DNA of 35,073 nt from positions 1 to 35,073 of the forward strand of contig NZ_BBAD01000028.1 in NCBI RefSeq assembly GCF_001311075.1, given 5' to 3'. The DNA is from Secundilactobacillus similis DSM 23365 = JCM 2765. Lineage in GTDB: Bacteria > Bacillota > Bacilli > Lactobacillales > Lactobacillaceae. The notes beneath the pieces were generated by a model, which saw nothing but the letters and a program-made list of their open reading frames with translations, searched no databases and was not told where the DNA came from. Shown in pieces: positions 7,879 to 19,933 of the stretch; the first letter of the stretch is position 1, and each line of letters begins with the position of its first letter. Both the position numbers and the translations under genes were made by a program.

Positions 7879-8066
7879 TTATTTTTTAGTTGCGCTACCC
7901 TCACGCTGACCTAGCACTTGAAATGAGCCAGCTAGCAGTCGCAACTCTCCTTTTAGTGCCATTACAGCGCGGGAGAAACGTTTTGGTAGAGTTGGATCAT
8001 GTGATAGACTTCCTGCCCGAGTTTGGTGTGGTTGGGTTCTGTCGAGCCTTTTAAGTTAACATACAT
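7879..8066 (-). CDS. Small hypothetical protein, about 62 residues (frameshifted)
   Basis: From ATG 8066 the frame reads MYVNLKGSTEPNHTKLGQEV and YHMIQLYQ. It then stops early unless the T-run at 7981-7984 (A-run on the minus strand) gains one base. With that base it continues KRFSRAVMALKGELRLLAGS to the stop at 7879. The restored protein is about 62 residues, basic and probably helical. The stop sits two bases before the next start, which suggests a two-gene unit with the 7424-7876 gene. The function is unknown and no clear ribosome site is seen. Evidence rests on the coherent joined frame and the tight coupling. Confidence 0.45.
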
Positions 8067-8188
8067 CCGTTATTTTAAGTAATTGTTTTGACCCATAATG
8101 TTCATTTTTTAAATTGAGTACCCTTTTCACGTTACCGCTAATATCGCAAAAAATACCTAAACCGTTCAGTAACGCTCAATCCACGCAC

Positions 8189-8229
8189 GAAAAGCACTGC
8201 CATTCCATACTAGAACGACGGTGCTTTTC
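8189..8229 (-). terminator. Terminator of the sugar-porter gene
   Basis: GAAAAGCAC (8189-8197) pairs perfectly with GTGCTTTTC (8221-8229), giving a T-run on the minus strand. It lies about 30 bases after the stop of the transporter. The rest of 8067-8260 shows nothing else that I can support. Confidence 0.75.
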
Positions 8230-8260
8230 ACATCTATTCAATTAACCAATTCAGCTTAAA

Positions 8261-9722
8261 TTAGTTAGTCCCTGGTTCCCCAGCTTCAACGTGACCCTTA
8301 GCGTGGGCACGTGAACGAAGGTCAGCTTCCAATGATTCAAGCGTCCGGTTACGAGTTTCAATCGTAAACTTAGCAATGAACCAGATGGCTGCGAAACAAA
8401 GAACACCGTAAACGATAAACAATTTGGCGATCCCTTGACCTTCTGCGTTGACTGCGTGTGCAGGTGTGAAGGCAATCAGTAACATTGGGAATGATTGTGA
8501 TACGGCGAAGTTGGCAGCCCAGTTGATAACGGCGCCAAATGAGTTACCTAAACCACGAATGTTCAATGGGAAGGCTTCACCAATCATAACCCACATAACA
8601 GGGCCCCAAGTTGCTGAGAAGAAGGCGATGTAAAGTCAATGCGATAACACAGATCCAAGAACCCAAGTTACCGTTACCGGCTTTGAGTACTAACATAGCG
8701 GTTGACATTGCTAAGAGTGAGACACCCATCCCAATGGCACCGTAAGTTAACATCTTCTTACGATCAATCTTATCCATGATCTTAACGGCAATCGCAGTCA
8801 CGATCACGTTGAAGATCCCGATAACGATGTGAGATTGAAGTGCAAAGTGTTCGCTAAATCCGGCAGAGATAAAGATCTTTGGCGCATAGTACAACACAGT
8901 GTTACAACCCATGACTTGTTGGAAAATTGCAAGCCCTAAGGCCATAATCAATACTGGACGAGCCATCGTCCCGAACAATTCTTTGAAACCGCCTGAAGGA
9001 ATTGAAGCTTGCAACTTGATGTCTTCCAATTCTTCGTTAACGGCACTTTCATTTGGGCTAATTTGAAGTAAGACGTTCCGAGCATCAGCGTCACGGCCTT
9101 TTCTAACAAGGAACCGTGGTGATTCAGGTAAGAACAAGCCACCTAAGAACAGAAGAGCGGCAGGAACAGCGGCTAGGCCAAGCATCCAACGCCAGCCAAC
9201 AGTCTGTGACAAACCAATCATGCCTTTTGGTGATAACCATTCGTTAGAAACGTAGGCCAAGAAGATCCCGGTCATGATCATCAATTGGAACAAGGTCCCA
9301 ATCCCACCACGCTTATCAGCGGGTGCCAATTCGGCAAGGTAGGTTGGAATCAAGGCTGAGGCACCACCAACGGCCATCCCTAACAGTACCCGTGAACTAA
9401 CCAACACGGCGTAGTCTGGCGCAAACCCAGAACCAAGTGCCCCAACAAAGAAGATAATTGCAGAAGTCAGTAATAATTTCTTACGACCTAATTTATCAGA
9501 TAAAGGTCCGATAATAGCGGCCCCAACAATGGCACCTAACAGAACAGAAGCGGTAATGAAACCGTCTTCAAAAGATCCCGCCTTAATCCCTAATTCTTTC
9601 CCAATAAACAACATGGCACCGGAGATAACCCCAGTATCATAACCGAACAGTAAGCCACCAAGGGCCCCAAAGAAGTAAATGAAGTTAGTCGACATTTTCT
9701 TCGGACTTGCATTGCTTGCCAT
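8261..9722 (-). CDS. MFS sugar porter, probable arabinose/pentose:H+ symporter (one frameshift)
   Basis: This twelve-helix sugar porter (AraE/XylE type) sits in the cell membrane. Signature motifs are GYDTGVISGAMLFIG in helix 1, PLSDKLGRKKLL in loop 2-3, PESPRFLVRKGR after helix 6, and FPLNIRGLGNSFG near helix 10-11. The frame breaks near 8629-8634. The expected ALTLYIAFFSATWGPVMWVM is restored by adding two bases (a lost TA) or by removing one, giving 486-487 residues, normal for the family. A promoter at 9814-9842 and a cre site at 9788 predict catabolite repression. Arabinose or xylose are the likely substrates from context, but other sugars are possible. Confidence 0.88.
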
Positions 9723-9787
9723 ATACTAATTCCTCCCATTCAACTGAATGATAATTGCTAAAACTCCAATAAATTTAGAAAGCAAAC

Positions 9788-9801
9788 AGTAAGCGCTTTC
9801 T
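9788..9801. promoter_or_regulatory. cre site of the sugar-porter gene
   Basis: AGTAAGCGCTTTCT is a near-perfect CcpA cre with an AAGCGCTT core. It lies 12-25 bases downstream of the -10 element, at the start of the transcript. Confidence 0.75.
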
Positions 9802-9813
9802 TGTATGATATGT

Positions 9814-9842
9814 ACTATACAGTACTTAGTTAGTTTTTTCAA
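9814..9842 (-). promoter_or_regulatory. Sugar-porter promoter
   Basis: On the minus strand TTGAAA (9837-9842) and TATAGT (9814-9819) are 17 bases apart, about 90 bases before the start codon. A dyad GTACTATACAGTAC spans the -10 (9812-9825) and could bind a regulator. It is not a good AraR box. Confidence 0.65.
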
Positions 9843-9994
9843 CCAACTAATCAAAAATAAATTAACTTTTTTGATAAGTTGAACCGTTTCCATGACTTAA
9901 ATCATTGACAAATCTAGTTTTTGTGTTCTCGGAAGCTAACCTAATCGGGTGCTATGACCAGTCAAATCATCAAACATCGCCATCTACACACAAC

Positions 9995-10043
9995 AAAAAG
10001 TAGCTTAATGACTTAAAAACTCAAGTTCGTTAAGCTACTTTTT
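9995..10043 (-). terminator. Adhesin terminator
   Basis: AAAAAGTAGCTTAA pairs with TTAAGCTACTTTTT to make a 14-bp stem, with T-runs on both strands. It follows the adhesin stop by about 60 bases. Confidence 0.85.
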
Positions 10044-10106
10044 AATGATGGGCTGTGCTACTCCCTTAGGTTGCGTTTCTCCGTAGTCACGTCACACAGA
10101 TTCACT

Positions 10107-13100
10107 CTACTCGTCTTCATGCCGTTTCTTGTGCCGTAAGCCCGCTAACCCAAGCATACCGGTTAAGAGGCCTAAAATACCAGCCGCCTTCGCAGATTCG
10201 GTTGATGCATCATTGGTCTGTGGTAACTTATTAGCCGCTACTTTGTTGGTGGTAGTCGCTTCAGCATTGTCACCTGTGGTAGCGGTTGAGGTTACAGCCG
10301 TACCATTAGCAACGTTCGATTGAAGTTGCTCAGTCGCAGTTGCAGTTGCGTTTGTTGTCACGACATTGATGTTCGCATCCGTTGTCCCGTTTTGCGTATC
10401 ACCAGTAAGTTTATCCGTTGGCTGACCAGTCGTTGCTGTCGAATCTGTGGATACCACCGGCGTCTCAGGTTGAGTCACTACCGATTCATCCGTACTCGTG
10501 CCAGGTTCAGCACCAGAACCTGGCTCAGTGTCAGTCTCGGGTTTAGTCCCCGTCCCGGGTTCGGTTCCAGTACCTGGCTCAGTTCCAGTTCCCGGTTCAG
10601 TCCCAGTTCCCGGTTCAGTCCCAGTTCCCGGTTCAGTCCCCGTTCCCGGTTCAGTCGTAACCGTACGTACGTCACCACTGTATTTTCACTCAAATCAGTT
10701 GGGACAGTTGGTGGCAAATAGCCCTTCGACGGATCCGTTGGGTCAGCTGGTTGGAGCGCGGTCCCAGCACTATCCGTTGGCGTGTATCCAGGAACGTCCG
10801 GCACGATTGGCGTCGTTGGAGTCGTTGCTTGGTGGCGTCAGTTGGATCATTCGGATAAGTCACAACTAGTGGGGCACCGCCAGTTGGTGAGGTAATTTGG
10901 TACTGCCCCATCGCCGTGTAGACGTAGGTCACGGTTACGTTACCATCTGGCACTTTCCCCGTTGCGTTAGCTGGAGTCGTCGTTAGGTAGTAACCGTTGA
11001 TGACCTTGGCGTTAGTGCTGTAATCAGTCTGATAGGTCAATCCGGTCTGCACGTCCGCTGGTGCGATTGACGTGCCATTACCATCAACGTAATTGACCGT
11101 TAAGCTGTAATCACGGTTAATCGTGTAATTAATTGGCGTATCGACACCCGGAGTCGTTACTTCTGGTAGCCGGTAGCCCTGACTTGGGTCAGCCGAATCA
11201 ACCGGTACCAACTTGGTGCCATCTGAAACAGTTGGTGTATAGCCCGGTACGTAACTGATGACTGGTGTCGTCGGTGTTAAAATTTGACTTGGGTTAACCG
11301 GATCATTTTGATAAGGCACCGTCGTTGTCTCACCATCCGTTGGCGACGTAATCAAGTAATTGCCCAATTGACCGTAAGTGTACGTAACATCCTGATTGCC
11401 ATGCCCCATCTTCCCCGTTGCGTTTACTGGTGTCTGGGTCAGATAGTACCCGTTGATGACCTTTGCCGTTGACGTATATGGATCGTTGTAATTCAACGTC
11501 TGCGTCTCCGGATCACTGATTGCGGTTCCGGCGTCATCAACGTAGTTTACCGTCAAGACGTAGTTGTTGTCGGTAATGGTCAACTTACCATTAATTGTCG
11601 TGATGAGGTAGTTCGGGTTAGCAGCGGCATCAGCCGTCACCGCGATGTCATAGCTGCCAACCGCCGTAGCGCCACTCACATCCGTTAACGTATAGACCGG
11701 CGCAACCCCTTGCGCTGGTTGCCCAGTGACAGTGGCCACGATTGGCCCATACGCAGTCCCGTCAAATGCCTTAGTAACCGTTGGCGCCGCAATGGTGATT
11801 GCAACTGGCGTAATAACGACCAAACCATTTTGGACATCAGCAGCGTCAAAGTCGAAGTTCGGGTTAGCCGCTTGTAATTTGGCCAAACCGTTCGCACTCA
11901 ACGTAACGCTGTATTTACCAACGTTTTCACTGGTAATGCCAGTCGTATCAAAATCCGTCGCGGCCAACGTTGGTACCGTGAACGTATCGGCGTAGTTGCT
12001 TGGTGCCAAGACGGTAAAAGTTGCTGGGATCGTCGTGTTGTCGCCATCGTAAGCCTTCGTAGCGCCCTGAACCACAATTGAGGTTGCCAGCTGTGGGTTG
12101 GCGTCAGGTTGATCAGGATTGGCTGGTTGATCAGGCGTGTTCGCCGTTGTTGGCGTGGTTAACGTCGCCTTGGCGATGCTTAACTTTCCCGCCACCGTAT
12201 GAATCTCATAGTTGCCGTTAGCACTTGCATCAGGCGTTACCACAATTGAGTAATCCCCAGCATCGCTATCATGCGTTAAATCAGTCAAGGTATAAACTGG
12301 GGCGACACCTTGCATTGGCACCCCGGTGATACTTGCTGCCGTGACGGTTCCGGTGTAACCTTCACCGTCATACGTCTTGGTCAAGGTTGGCGCCACGATG
12401 GTCACCGGCGCCTTGGTAATGCTAAATTGGCCAGTCGTAATCGAAGCCGTGGTCAAGGTGTAGTTCGGATTAGCCGCTTGCAACTTCGCTAAACCAGCGT
12501 CACTTAAGGTCACGATGCTATTGCCAACATCTTGACTGTGGGGTGCCACCGTGAAATCGGCTGCCGTCCAGTCCGTTGGTGCAACTAACCCAGTGCCCAA
12601 ACTTACTTGGAACGTGGTTGGGTCAGTTGTGGCATCACCGTTGTAGAATTTAGTTTCATTTAACACCGTAATATCAGACGCCGTCGTAGCGACAGGCGTA
12701 ATCGTCAACTTACCGGGTACCAGTGTGATCGTGTAATTACCGTTTAGCGAAGCATCAGTATCTGAGAAGGTCACCGCACCGGTGTACGTCCCAGCATCGA
12801 TATCGTGACTCAACTCACTCGTGTTTTCAAATGCACTGTAGTCTAAACTGGTCCCGTTCGTTGGTAAGCCAGTCACCGTCAAAGTCGTCTCATCCATCGT
12901 CACTGGATCAGTGTAAGCCAGTCCATCATAGACCTTGGTCAAATTAGGGGCAGTCACCGTAATCGCTGCTGGCGTAATCGTCAACTTACCAGTGACTAAC
13001 GCTCGATTAACAGCGGCAAAACTAACCCCCGCATTAGCCGCCATCAGCTTCGTCCAACCTTGATCACTCAACGTCACCAGATAGCCATCAGTGTTGACAT

Positions 13101-16100
13101 CTTGACTGGTAATGCCGGTCGTATCGAAATCAGCTGCCGTCCAAGTCGTTGGGGCCGTTAAGCCCGTTGGCAAGTTAACGGTGTACGTTGCTGGATCAGT
13201 CGCGGCATCGCCATCGTAAACCTTAGTGCTGCCCACAAGCGTAATGCCGGCGTCTGCAGGTAACGCATAAACGACCTTGAAGATTTGACTGGCACCGGTC
13301 GCATCACTGATCGTATCAAACGTTCCCTGAGCTGCTAAAGCAGTCGCCAATGAGGTGTAGGTGCTGTTACCAGTTGCATCCGTGATTGGCGCCCCACTAC
13401 CGTTAACGACTTGAACCGTGTATGGGATGCCCACTTGTGCTAAGTCAGCATCAGTTGTCGTAAAGCTGATCGTATCGGTTCCCGTTTCAGTATCAGGCTG
13501 CGTTGTTGCCGCTGCATCACCGCTGGCAGTATCGTTAATGCCGGGGTAATCGGAAGTTAATTGCGCTGAACTGATTGATAATGGTTAACCAACACCCCTG
13601 AGCCGTCTGCTAAATACGTCGTTGGCCCGGTCGTGTTAGTGAACACGTACCCGGGAATCGTCGGCACGGTATTTAAAACCGGATCCCCCGTCTGCCCAAA
13701 TGACCCGGTCACAACGTAACTGCCATTAACTAATGCAACGCTTGGCACGACCCCGGGATACCCATTGATTGCGTTACCATCCTGATCAACGTTTTCAATC
13801 GTTGCTTTCGTATCGTAATCATCCGTCACCGAACTAGTGAGCAAGGTCGTTGCCGCGCTAGATTTCAGTGAACTGTAAATGGTCGCCGACTTATTCGCGT
13901 TAGTGGCACTCGTTGGTGAATAAAGATCACCAACACTCGTTGGTGAATAAAGATCACCAACATAGGTAATCTTATTCAAGGCCGATACTTTATCGGCGCG
14001 AACAACAATACTCTTAATCGCCGCCCAATCCGTCACTTGATCAGCCGTCAATAGTTCGCTTGGCAAGGTCGCTGATGAATCAATCGTCCAAGAAGTGCCA
14101 TCCGCAAAGTTCAGCGCTGTGCTATCCGTTGAATAACTAACAGCATCAGTCGCATAATAAACGGCGCTCGGATCGCCCTTAACGTTGTTGGTTGCCTCAC
14201 TACTTTGCTGAAGGGCACCCGACAGCTTGAGGGTGAAGTCAGCCGTCTGACCCCCCGCCGCATTTGGATCAGTCTGTCCCGTTTGCGGCAAATTCGTCAC
14301 GTTCCAGGCGGACGTTAAATCAGTTGTAAAGTTATTGACAATGGTAATTTGGAGATGCTGCAGGCCTTGAATCGTATCACCCGTTCCAGTGTAGTCAACT
14401 ACCGGATAGTTATGCGCCGCAACTGAGTAGCCCGTCATGCCATCGGCTGTCCCTTGAATGGTTGGCGTGTTCAACAGACTCTGTGGCGCAATGATGGTGT
14501 AACGATCATACACATCACCATTATTTTTCAACGTTGTTGTTTGAATCACCGTGCCATCTGACAATGTCAACGTTGAAGCCACCCCATTATTTAAAGTGGC
14601 CCCCTTTAGGCTTGCTGTATCAAATTGAATCGCCGAAGTCCCCGTTGGCAGCGGCGACTTGATCTCTTGTAGGCCAGCCGTTGATGAAACGCCCAAGGCC
14701 GCCAATTGCGCGGCGGTCTTTTTATCATAAGTTGTCCCACCATCAGCCGAATAAACGTACTCGGGCGATGGACTCTGGCCAAAGTTGGCGACAATCGTAC
14801 TGGTCGCAGTTGAATCAACATTAAACGTAAAGACATACCCGTCATTACTGTTGGTGGTATACCCGGTTCCCGTCCAATCCATCTTCAACACCGTTTGACC
14901 ATTCTGATTCTTCAACGAGGTCAACGTTGGCGCTATGGTGTTTTTGGAACTATACGGTAATCCGTTCGTCAGCTGCAACGTCATTTGTTCCGGTACCGTG
15001 ACGTAAACGATTGGTTCAAAGATCCCGGCTGCAACGAGCCCATTGTTCCCACTTAAATTATAGGGTGAGCCATCATAAGCATCTAAGTTACTCCCAGTGG
15101 TGCCATCGCCATAACCATTCGTGTTATAGGACAGTGTCGTGGTTCCACCTGGCACAACGATTTTATTATCATCACCTAAGCTACTGCCAGTCGCATTACC
15201 ATCTTGATTAATAAAATTAGGATTAACGGTTTGAATCGCAACTTTCATTGAGACGTTGCTATCGTCACCATCAGCCGTTATTGTCACTGGCATCTGGTAA
15301 GTCGTTCCCGTCACCGCGTGATCGTTGGCATACCCCAGCACCGTAAAGTGGTAAGCATTCACGTCGCTCGCTGGAAATTCTGGCACGATTCGGTCAAATG
15401 CATCCGGATACATCGCATTTTGATAGTTAATCGTATACTGTTCAATTTTACTGTCGGTTGCGAGGGCTTCACCAGTCGACAACTTCCCGGCCGTATCAAT
15501 TTGACCGGTTAACGGATTCCAACTTTGACCCGCAGCTAAGGTTTGGGTCACCGACTTTCCCGTTGTATCGGTCGCAACCACTTCGTAACTCGTTGGCGTC
15601 TTATCGTAGTAGGTCCCGATATTGGCGATTGGCATCACGATTCCGGTTGACGTTAACTCATCCGGAATAGTCATCGTAATGCTTGGCGTTTTCTCAGTAG
15701 TTGACCCATTTGACATGCCCAGAATACCGATAATGTCACTACTGGCGTTGCTACCAATTCCGCGTTTAATGGTCCCCGTGTACCCGGTTACTGCCGTTGT
15801 ACCAGTTGTGTCGGTGAAGGTCGGTGTCGTCAATCCCGTAAATGCGTTGGCGATATCCAATTCATCACCGTTATCAACGTTGGTTTCACCAAAATATTGG
15901 GTACTACCATTAGCGTACGTCACGTACCCGGAGGCGCCCACACTACCATCAGTTGGGGTCGCTTCTAACGAGGTATATTCACCGATAAAGTAAAAGCCAG
16001 TCGCGTTATTGAAATTTCCCAAGTACGTATTCGCTTGGTCCTGTTCCGCAATGATTGGTGTCCCCACCCCACCAGGTTGAGAAATGGTCAATGGTTGCAG

Positions 16101-17882
16101 GGTTGAACCAATACTAGGAATCGTCAGCCATTGAAGCAACACGCCTTTCGCCTCAGGCGTCTTGTTTAAGGCAGTAGTCATCTCCTCATCCAGCTTAAAG
16201 TTCGACGGTACTGGAATTGAGGCATAGAATTTATCCGTATAGTCTGAGCCACTGATATTAAACCGAGCCCCGTAGATATACGGTTCATCCGTCGTCTTTT
16301 CGGATTGATTGACGGCAAAAATCGTCCCACTCGTTATTTTGATGTTTGGGTCCAACGTAAACGTTTGGGTTGCAGTTGGCACTGCCTCGTTATTAATTGC
16401 CAGTGTAATGGTCTGCTGAGCGCCTGAAGCGACATCTCTCAGCAAATTGGCCTTCCCAACGTTGACCGCGTAAATCTGGTTACCAGTCCCTGGCAGTGTC
16501 CAGGTATACGTTAAGCTACCATCGGTATTGCTGACTACTGTCGGCGTGCCATTGTACGCTTCGAAGTATGCGCCCTTGGAAGTCGTAAAGGAAAATGTAT
16601 CGCCGGCAGTCCCCGTCATCGTTATCTTAAGGGGAATTTGTTGTCCGGAAGTGAACTTATAGCTATCACCAGGCGTCGTGGCAGTCGTATCCTTGCTGCC
16701 GCTGATATCCGTGCCCCAGGTAAATGCAACCGTATCCGTTCCCGTGTAGTCATTTGGATCAACAATCTCCCGGAAACTAGCCGTTAACCCCTGTTGCGTA
16801 AGCGCTGTCACAACAGCTTGATAAACGGCGCTACTAGGAGCGTTTACAATCAGATCCCCATAAGCATCTAGTTCAGTCGTCACGCCATCTGGTAAACTAG
16901 CCCGTTCTTGGGCGGCTTGGGCATTCACTAAAACGCTGGCAGAAACTCCCTTTTTATCTGATTCCAGTAAAACGCCCGCTTGAACCAGTTCTTGACTCAT
17001 GTTATTCACAATTGTGGCTGCTAAATTCAGTGATGACACTGCACTATCCAGATTTGTCACTGATTGACTATCAGCTTGGGCAACGGCGTCCGTTACGGAT
17101 TGCACTTCATTGGTTGCGTGGGTGGCAAGCGCGGTTAACGCCTTGTCCGTTGGAATGTTGTCAGTCTCACTTTGGTTCGCAACCGTCGCTCCTTGCGTCA
17201 CCGTTGTTGCAATTTGGCTACTGATATCGGTAGCCTGCTTCACCAATTTTTGGCCAGTTTCGGCACTGTAAGTCGTTACTTTAGTGGCTGTTGTTGGTGA
17301 CCCCTTGCTGACGGCTGGGGTCGTTACTGATTGGCCATCGTTAGCCGTCGTTGACTGCGTTGAGCTCGTAGGTGTTGTCGTATCCGTCCCGTTGATGACC
17401 GTTTTAGCCTTAGTCTGATCAGCCGTTGACGTCTCGGATTGCGTAACCGTTGACTCAGCCGCTGTAGTCGCCGTTTCGGGCTGATTTGTTGCTACCTCAC
17501 CAGTGCCACTTGTCGTTTCGGACTGACTCGTCGATGCGTCATTAACACTGCTTGCCGTTTCAGACTGACTCGTCGATGCGTCATCAGCACTGCTTAATGA
17601 ACCATCCGCTTGCACACTGGTTGCCGGATCAGTCACTTGACTGGTTTTCAGCGTCACTTGCTGCTGATTAGTTGTCGCACTGGTCACCGCACTCGTACTA
17701 ACTGCCGCGTCAGTCGCAGCATGGGCAGTTACTGAACTATTATCTGGAAACACAACTAAGCTAGACGAAAAAAGCGAAATCCCAGCAATTAGCCAGAGTT
17801 TCCCTTTCTTGTATAACTTATAGTGCCGTTTTTCTTCCAGACTGTCCCTAAACAGCTTAGACTCATTTTGATGATTTTTCAT
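10107..17882 (-). CDS. Giant LPxTG mucus-binding adhesin (three frameshifts)
   Basis: This is a cell-wall-anchored surface protein of about 2,592 residues once three single-base deletions (near 13567, 10826 and 10661) are restored. The N-terminus has a perfect KxYKxGKxW signal motif (KLYKKGKLW, residues 22-30) and a hydrophobic segment ending TAHA. Next come a Ser/Thr-rich stretch with DASTSQSET repeats (to about 200), a large adhesin-like region, and a MucBP-like module near 1380-1435. Six MBG-type repeats follow (about 1500-2100, each with a K-x-Y/F-D/N-G core). Two MucBP domains lie near 2110-2180 and 2260-2330, then EPGTGT wall-spanning repeats (about 2410-2460), LPQTN near 2553, a hydrophobic segment and RHKKRHEDE. 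Sortase should attach it, and mucus or plant-surface binding is the likely role. RBS AGGAGGGG precedes ATG. Confidence 0.9.
10501..10656 (-). repeat. 18-bp tandem repeats coding EPGTGT
   Basis: About 8.7 units of 18 bases are present (for example CCCGGTTCAGTCCCAGTT on the plus strand). The four nearest 10656 are almost identical and they diverge toward 10501. On the coding strand each unit gives six residues such as EPGTGT, the wall-spanning spacer just before the sorting signal. Unit number can change by slippage. Confidence 0.85.
13907..13960 (-). repeat. Perfect 27-bp tandem duplication in the adhesin
   Basis: The 27-base unit at 13907-13933 is repeated exactly at 13934-13960, doubling the peptide SVGDLYSPT in frame. 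Each unit contains the inverted repeat GTTGGTGA/TCACCAAC, which may have promoted slippage. Confidence 0.9.
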
Positions 17883-18230
17883 AGAAAGCCCCTCCTGCTC
17901 CTAAATGTGTCATCTTACCGGTGATTCCCGCAATCACCTACTGCTCAAATGCAACGCAAGTCGCCTGCACTTTAGCCCCCTAATGATGATATCCTAACTC
18001 GTTTCCACACGAGCTAGTTGACTTACCAGCTGAGTACCTTCGTTCAAAAGTCCGAAGCCACCCATCCTTATTACCGTCTAGTATAAATCAGTTACTAGCA
18101 AAAATTAACCAGTAATTGTTCAATTTAAAATTACTTTCCAACTATATAATTATTCAGCTAAAAGGCCATGATACAACTTTAGAGTAACATTCTAATAAAA
18201 TACATACAACCGATAATAACTGGATACGAT
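17883..18230 (-). promoter_or_regulatory. Long upstream leader of the adhesin gene
   Basis: No gene lies in this gap. On the minus strand a possible promoter TTAATT-17-TATACT lies around 18075-18105, which would leave an untranslated leader of nearly 200 bases. The leader contains the perfect hairpin GGTGATT-CCCGC-AATCACC (17921-17939) and the smaller CTCGT...ACGAG (about 17998-18013). The strong site AGGAGGGG sits just before ATG. Whether the leader has a regulatory role is not shown. Confidence 0.35.
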
Positions 18231-18279
18231 TAAAAATAGGCCGCCGAACTCGAAACTCGAATTCAACGACCTATTTTAG
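18231..18279 (-). terminator. ilvA terminator
   Basis: AAAATAGG (18233-18240) pairs with CCTATTTT (18270-18277), with further pairing inside. The minus strand has TTTTT after the stem. It lies about 50 bases past the ilvA stop. Confidence 0.75.
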
Positions 18280-18327
18280 TTATGCCACCAATTAGTTTAT
18301 AGCAGCGACTAATCAGCGTCAGTTGAA

Positions 18328-19592
18328 CTAAACCAACATCCGATACAACCGCTGATTCTCCTGCAAATTAATATAGTTCGGATCAAACTCAGCCAACCGC
18401 TCCAACAGACGATCCAGATTCTTGGCGTCACCCAACCGAACCCCGATCAACACAGGCCCTTCGGCACTGTTGACCTTCTTCGTATATTCAAACTTCGTGA
18501 TGTCGTCATCCGGGTTCAACACCACGTTCACGAACTCCCGCAGTGCCCCAGCCCGTTGCGCAAAGTTGACCACAAAGTAGTGTTGCAACCCTTGGTAGAT
18601 CAACGACCGTTCTTCAATTTCTTGCATCCGGTTGATATCGTTGTTCCCACCGGAAACCACGCACACCACGTTCTTGCCGGCTAAATGATCCTTATAGACT
18701 TCCAAAGCTGCAATACTCAACGCGCCCGCTGGTTCAGCAACCAACGCTAACTTGGTATAAACGTCTAGAATCGTCGTACTAACTAGTCCTTCAGGCACTT
18801 CGATCAACCGATCCACGTTTTCCTGACAGGTGGCGTAGGTCAGCTCGCCCACTTTTTGAACGGCCGCGCCATCCACAAACTTATCCACGGTCTCAAGGGC
18901 TTGAGGATGCCCCACCGCAAAGGCTTTAGCCATCGAGGCCGCCCCGCTGGGTTCAACCCCCACAATCGTCGTCTGCGGACTGACCGCCTTCGCGTGAGTA
19001 CTGATCCCACTGATCAACCACCACCGCCAATGGCCGCGAATAGGAAATCGATGGACTTAGACTGTTCCTGCGCATCATTGAAGACTTCAACGGCTAAGGT
19101 CCCTTGGCCCGCCATGGTGTTTAAGTCGTCAAATGGCGCGATGAAGGTCTGGTTGTGTGCCTCACTAAAGGCAACCGCTGCAGCATTGGCCGCGTCAAAG
19201 GTGTCGCCGACCAGTTCGATTTTCGACTTGTCACCACCAAAGAATTTGACCTGATCAATCTTTTGCTTTGGTGTCGTCACCGGCATAAAAATCGTGGCCG
19301 GGATAGCCATTTTGGCGCTAGTCCACGCCACCCCTTGCGCGTGGTTTCCCGCACTGGCACACACAACGCCGCGCTGACGCACGTCGTCTGGCACCTGCGA
19401 AATGGCGTAATAGGCGCCGCGAATCTTGAAGGACCGAACTGCTTGTATGTCCTCACGTTTCAAATAAACGTTACAATTATATTTTTGTGATAGATACGCG
19501 CTGTACTGCAACGGCGTGTGGGTGACTACTGGCGCTAACACCTTGTAGGCCTTTAACACCGCTTCATCCGTTAAAACTGAACTTGCTGTCAT
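18328..19592 (-). CDS. ilvA: L-threonine dehydratase, biosynthetic type (one frameshift)
   Basis: This PLP enzyme deaminates L-threonine to 2-oxobutanoate and ammonia. The PLP lysine motif SFKIRGAYYAI lies near residue 55, the glycine loop IGGGGLISG near 190, and VVSGGNND near 310. The C-terminus carries one short ACT-like regulatory domain (about 335-421), as in the roughly 420-residue Gram-positive form. The frame breaks near 19015-19022 in a GGTGGTTG run. One added base joins AAIGGGG to LISGISTHA and gives 421 residues. It stands alone with its own promoter and no ilv or leu neighbours, so it may serve threonine use or 2-oxobutanoate formation rather than a full isoleucine pathway. Confidence 0.92.
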
Positions 19593-19727
19593 TAATTACC
19601 ATCCTTTTTGATTGAAATTGACGTGATGCCGTCATTAATATCATTTGACCCTATGTAGCTGCTACACGCTCTTGAATCTAAGTTGCTTATAAGATAAATA
19701 ATAAATAAGTTTTCTCATTATTTTATC

Positions 19728-19755
19728 ATCTTATCATACTGCTTAGCCATGTCAA
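19728..19755 (-). promoter_or_regulatory. ilvA promoter
   Basis: On the minus strand TTGACA (19750-19755) and TAAGAT (19728-19733) are 16 bases apart. The leader of about 130 bases holds the small palindrome TGTAGCAGCTACA, but nothing recognisable as a T-box. Confidence 0.6.
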
Positions 19756-19859
19756 CGGTTAATCAGACACTTTTTCTTGACTGAGTATTATCGGTAGTAT
19801 CCCGTTTATAGCGTAATAAGGTTTATTAAACTGAGACGGATAATGTCTCATCAACCTGA

Positions 19860-19868
19860 TGCTATAAT
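19860..19868 (+). promoter_or_regulatory. Extended -10 promoter of the 185-residue gene
   Basis: TGCTATAAT is a perfect TATAAT with the extended-minus-10 TG motif. No good -35 is visible. It lies about 65 bases before the start at 19934. Confidence 0.5.
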
Positions 19869-19933
19869 GAGGTTAAATAACGGTGTAGCATCACCCAAAG
19901 CATCACTTAAAATAAGTACAAGGAGGTTCTCCC

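Noticed and set aside
10320-10721. Plus-strand open frames over the adhesin C-terminus
   Set aside because: They are shadows of the 18-bp repeat and the opposite-strand coding sequence, with no ribosome site.
19593-19933. T-box leader upstream of ilvA
   Set aside because: No T-box core sequence or antiterminator/terminator pair could be found; only a short palindrome is present.
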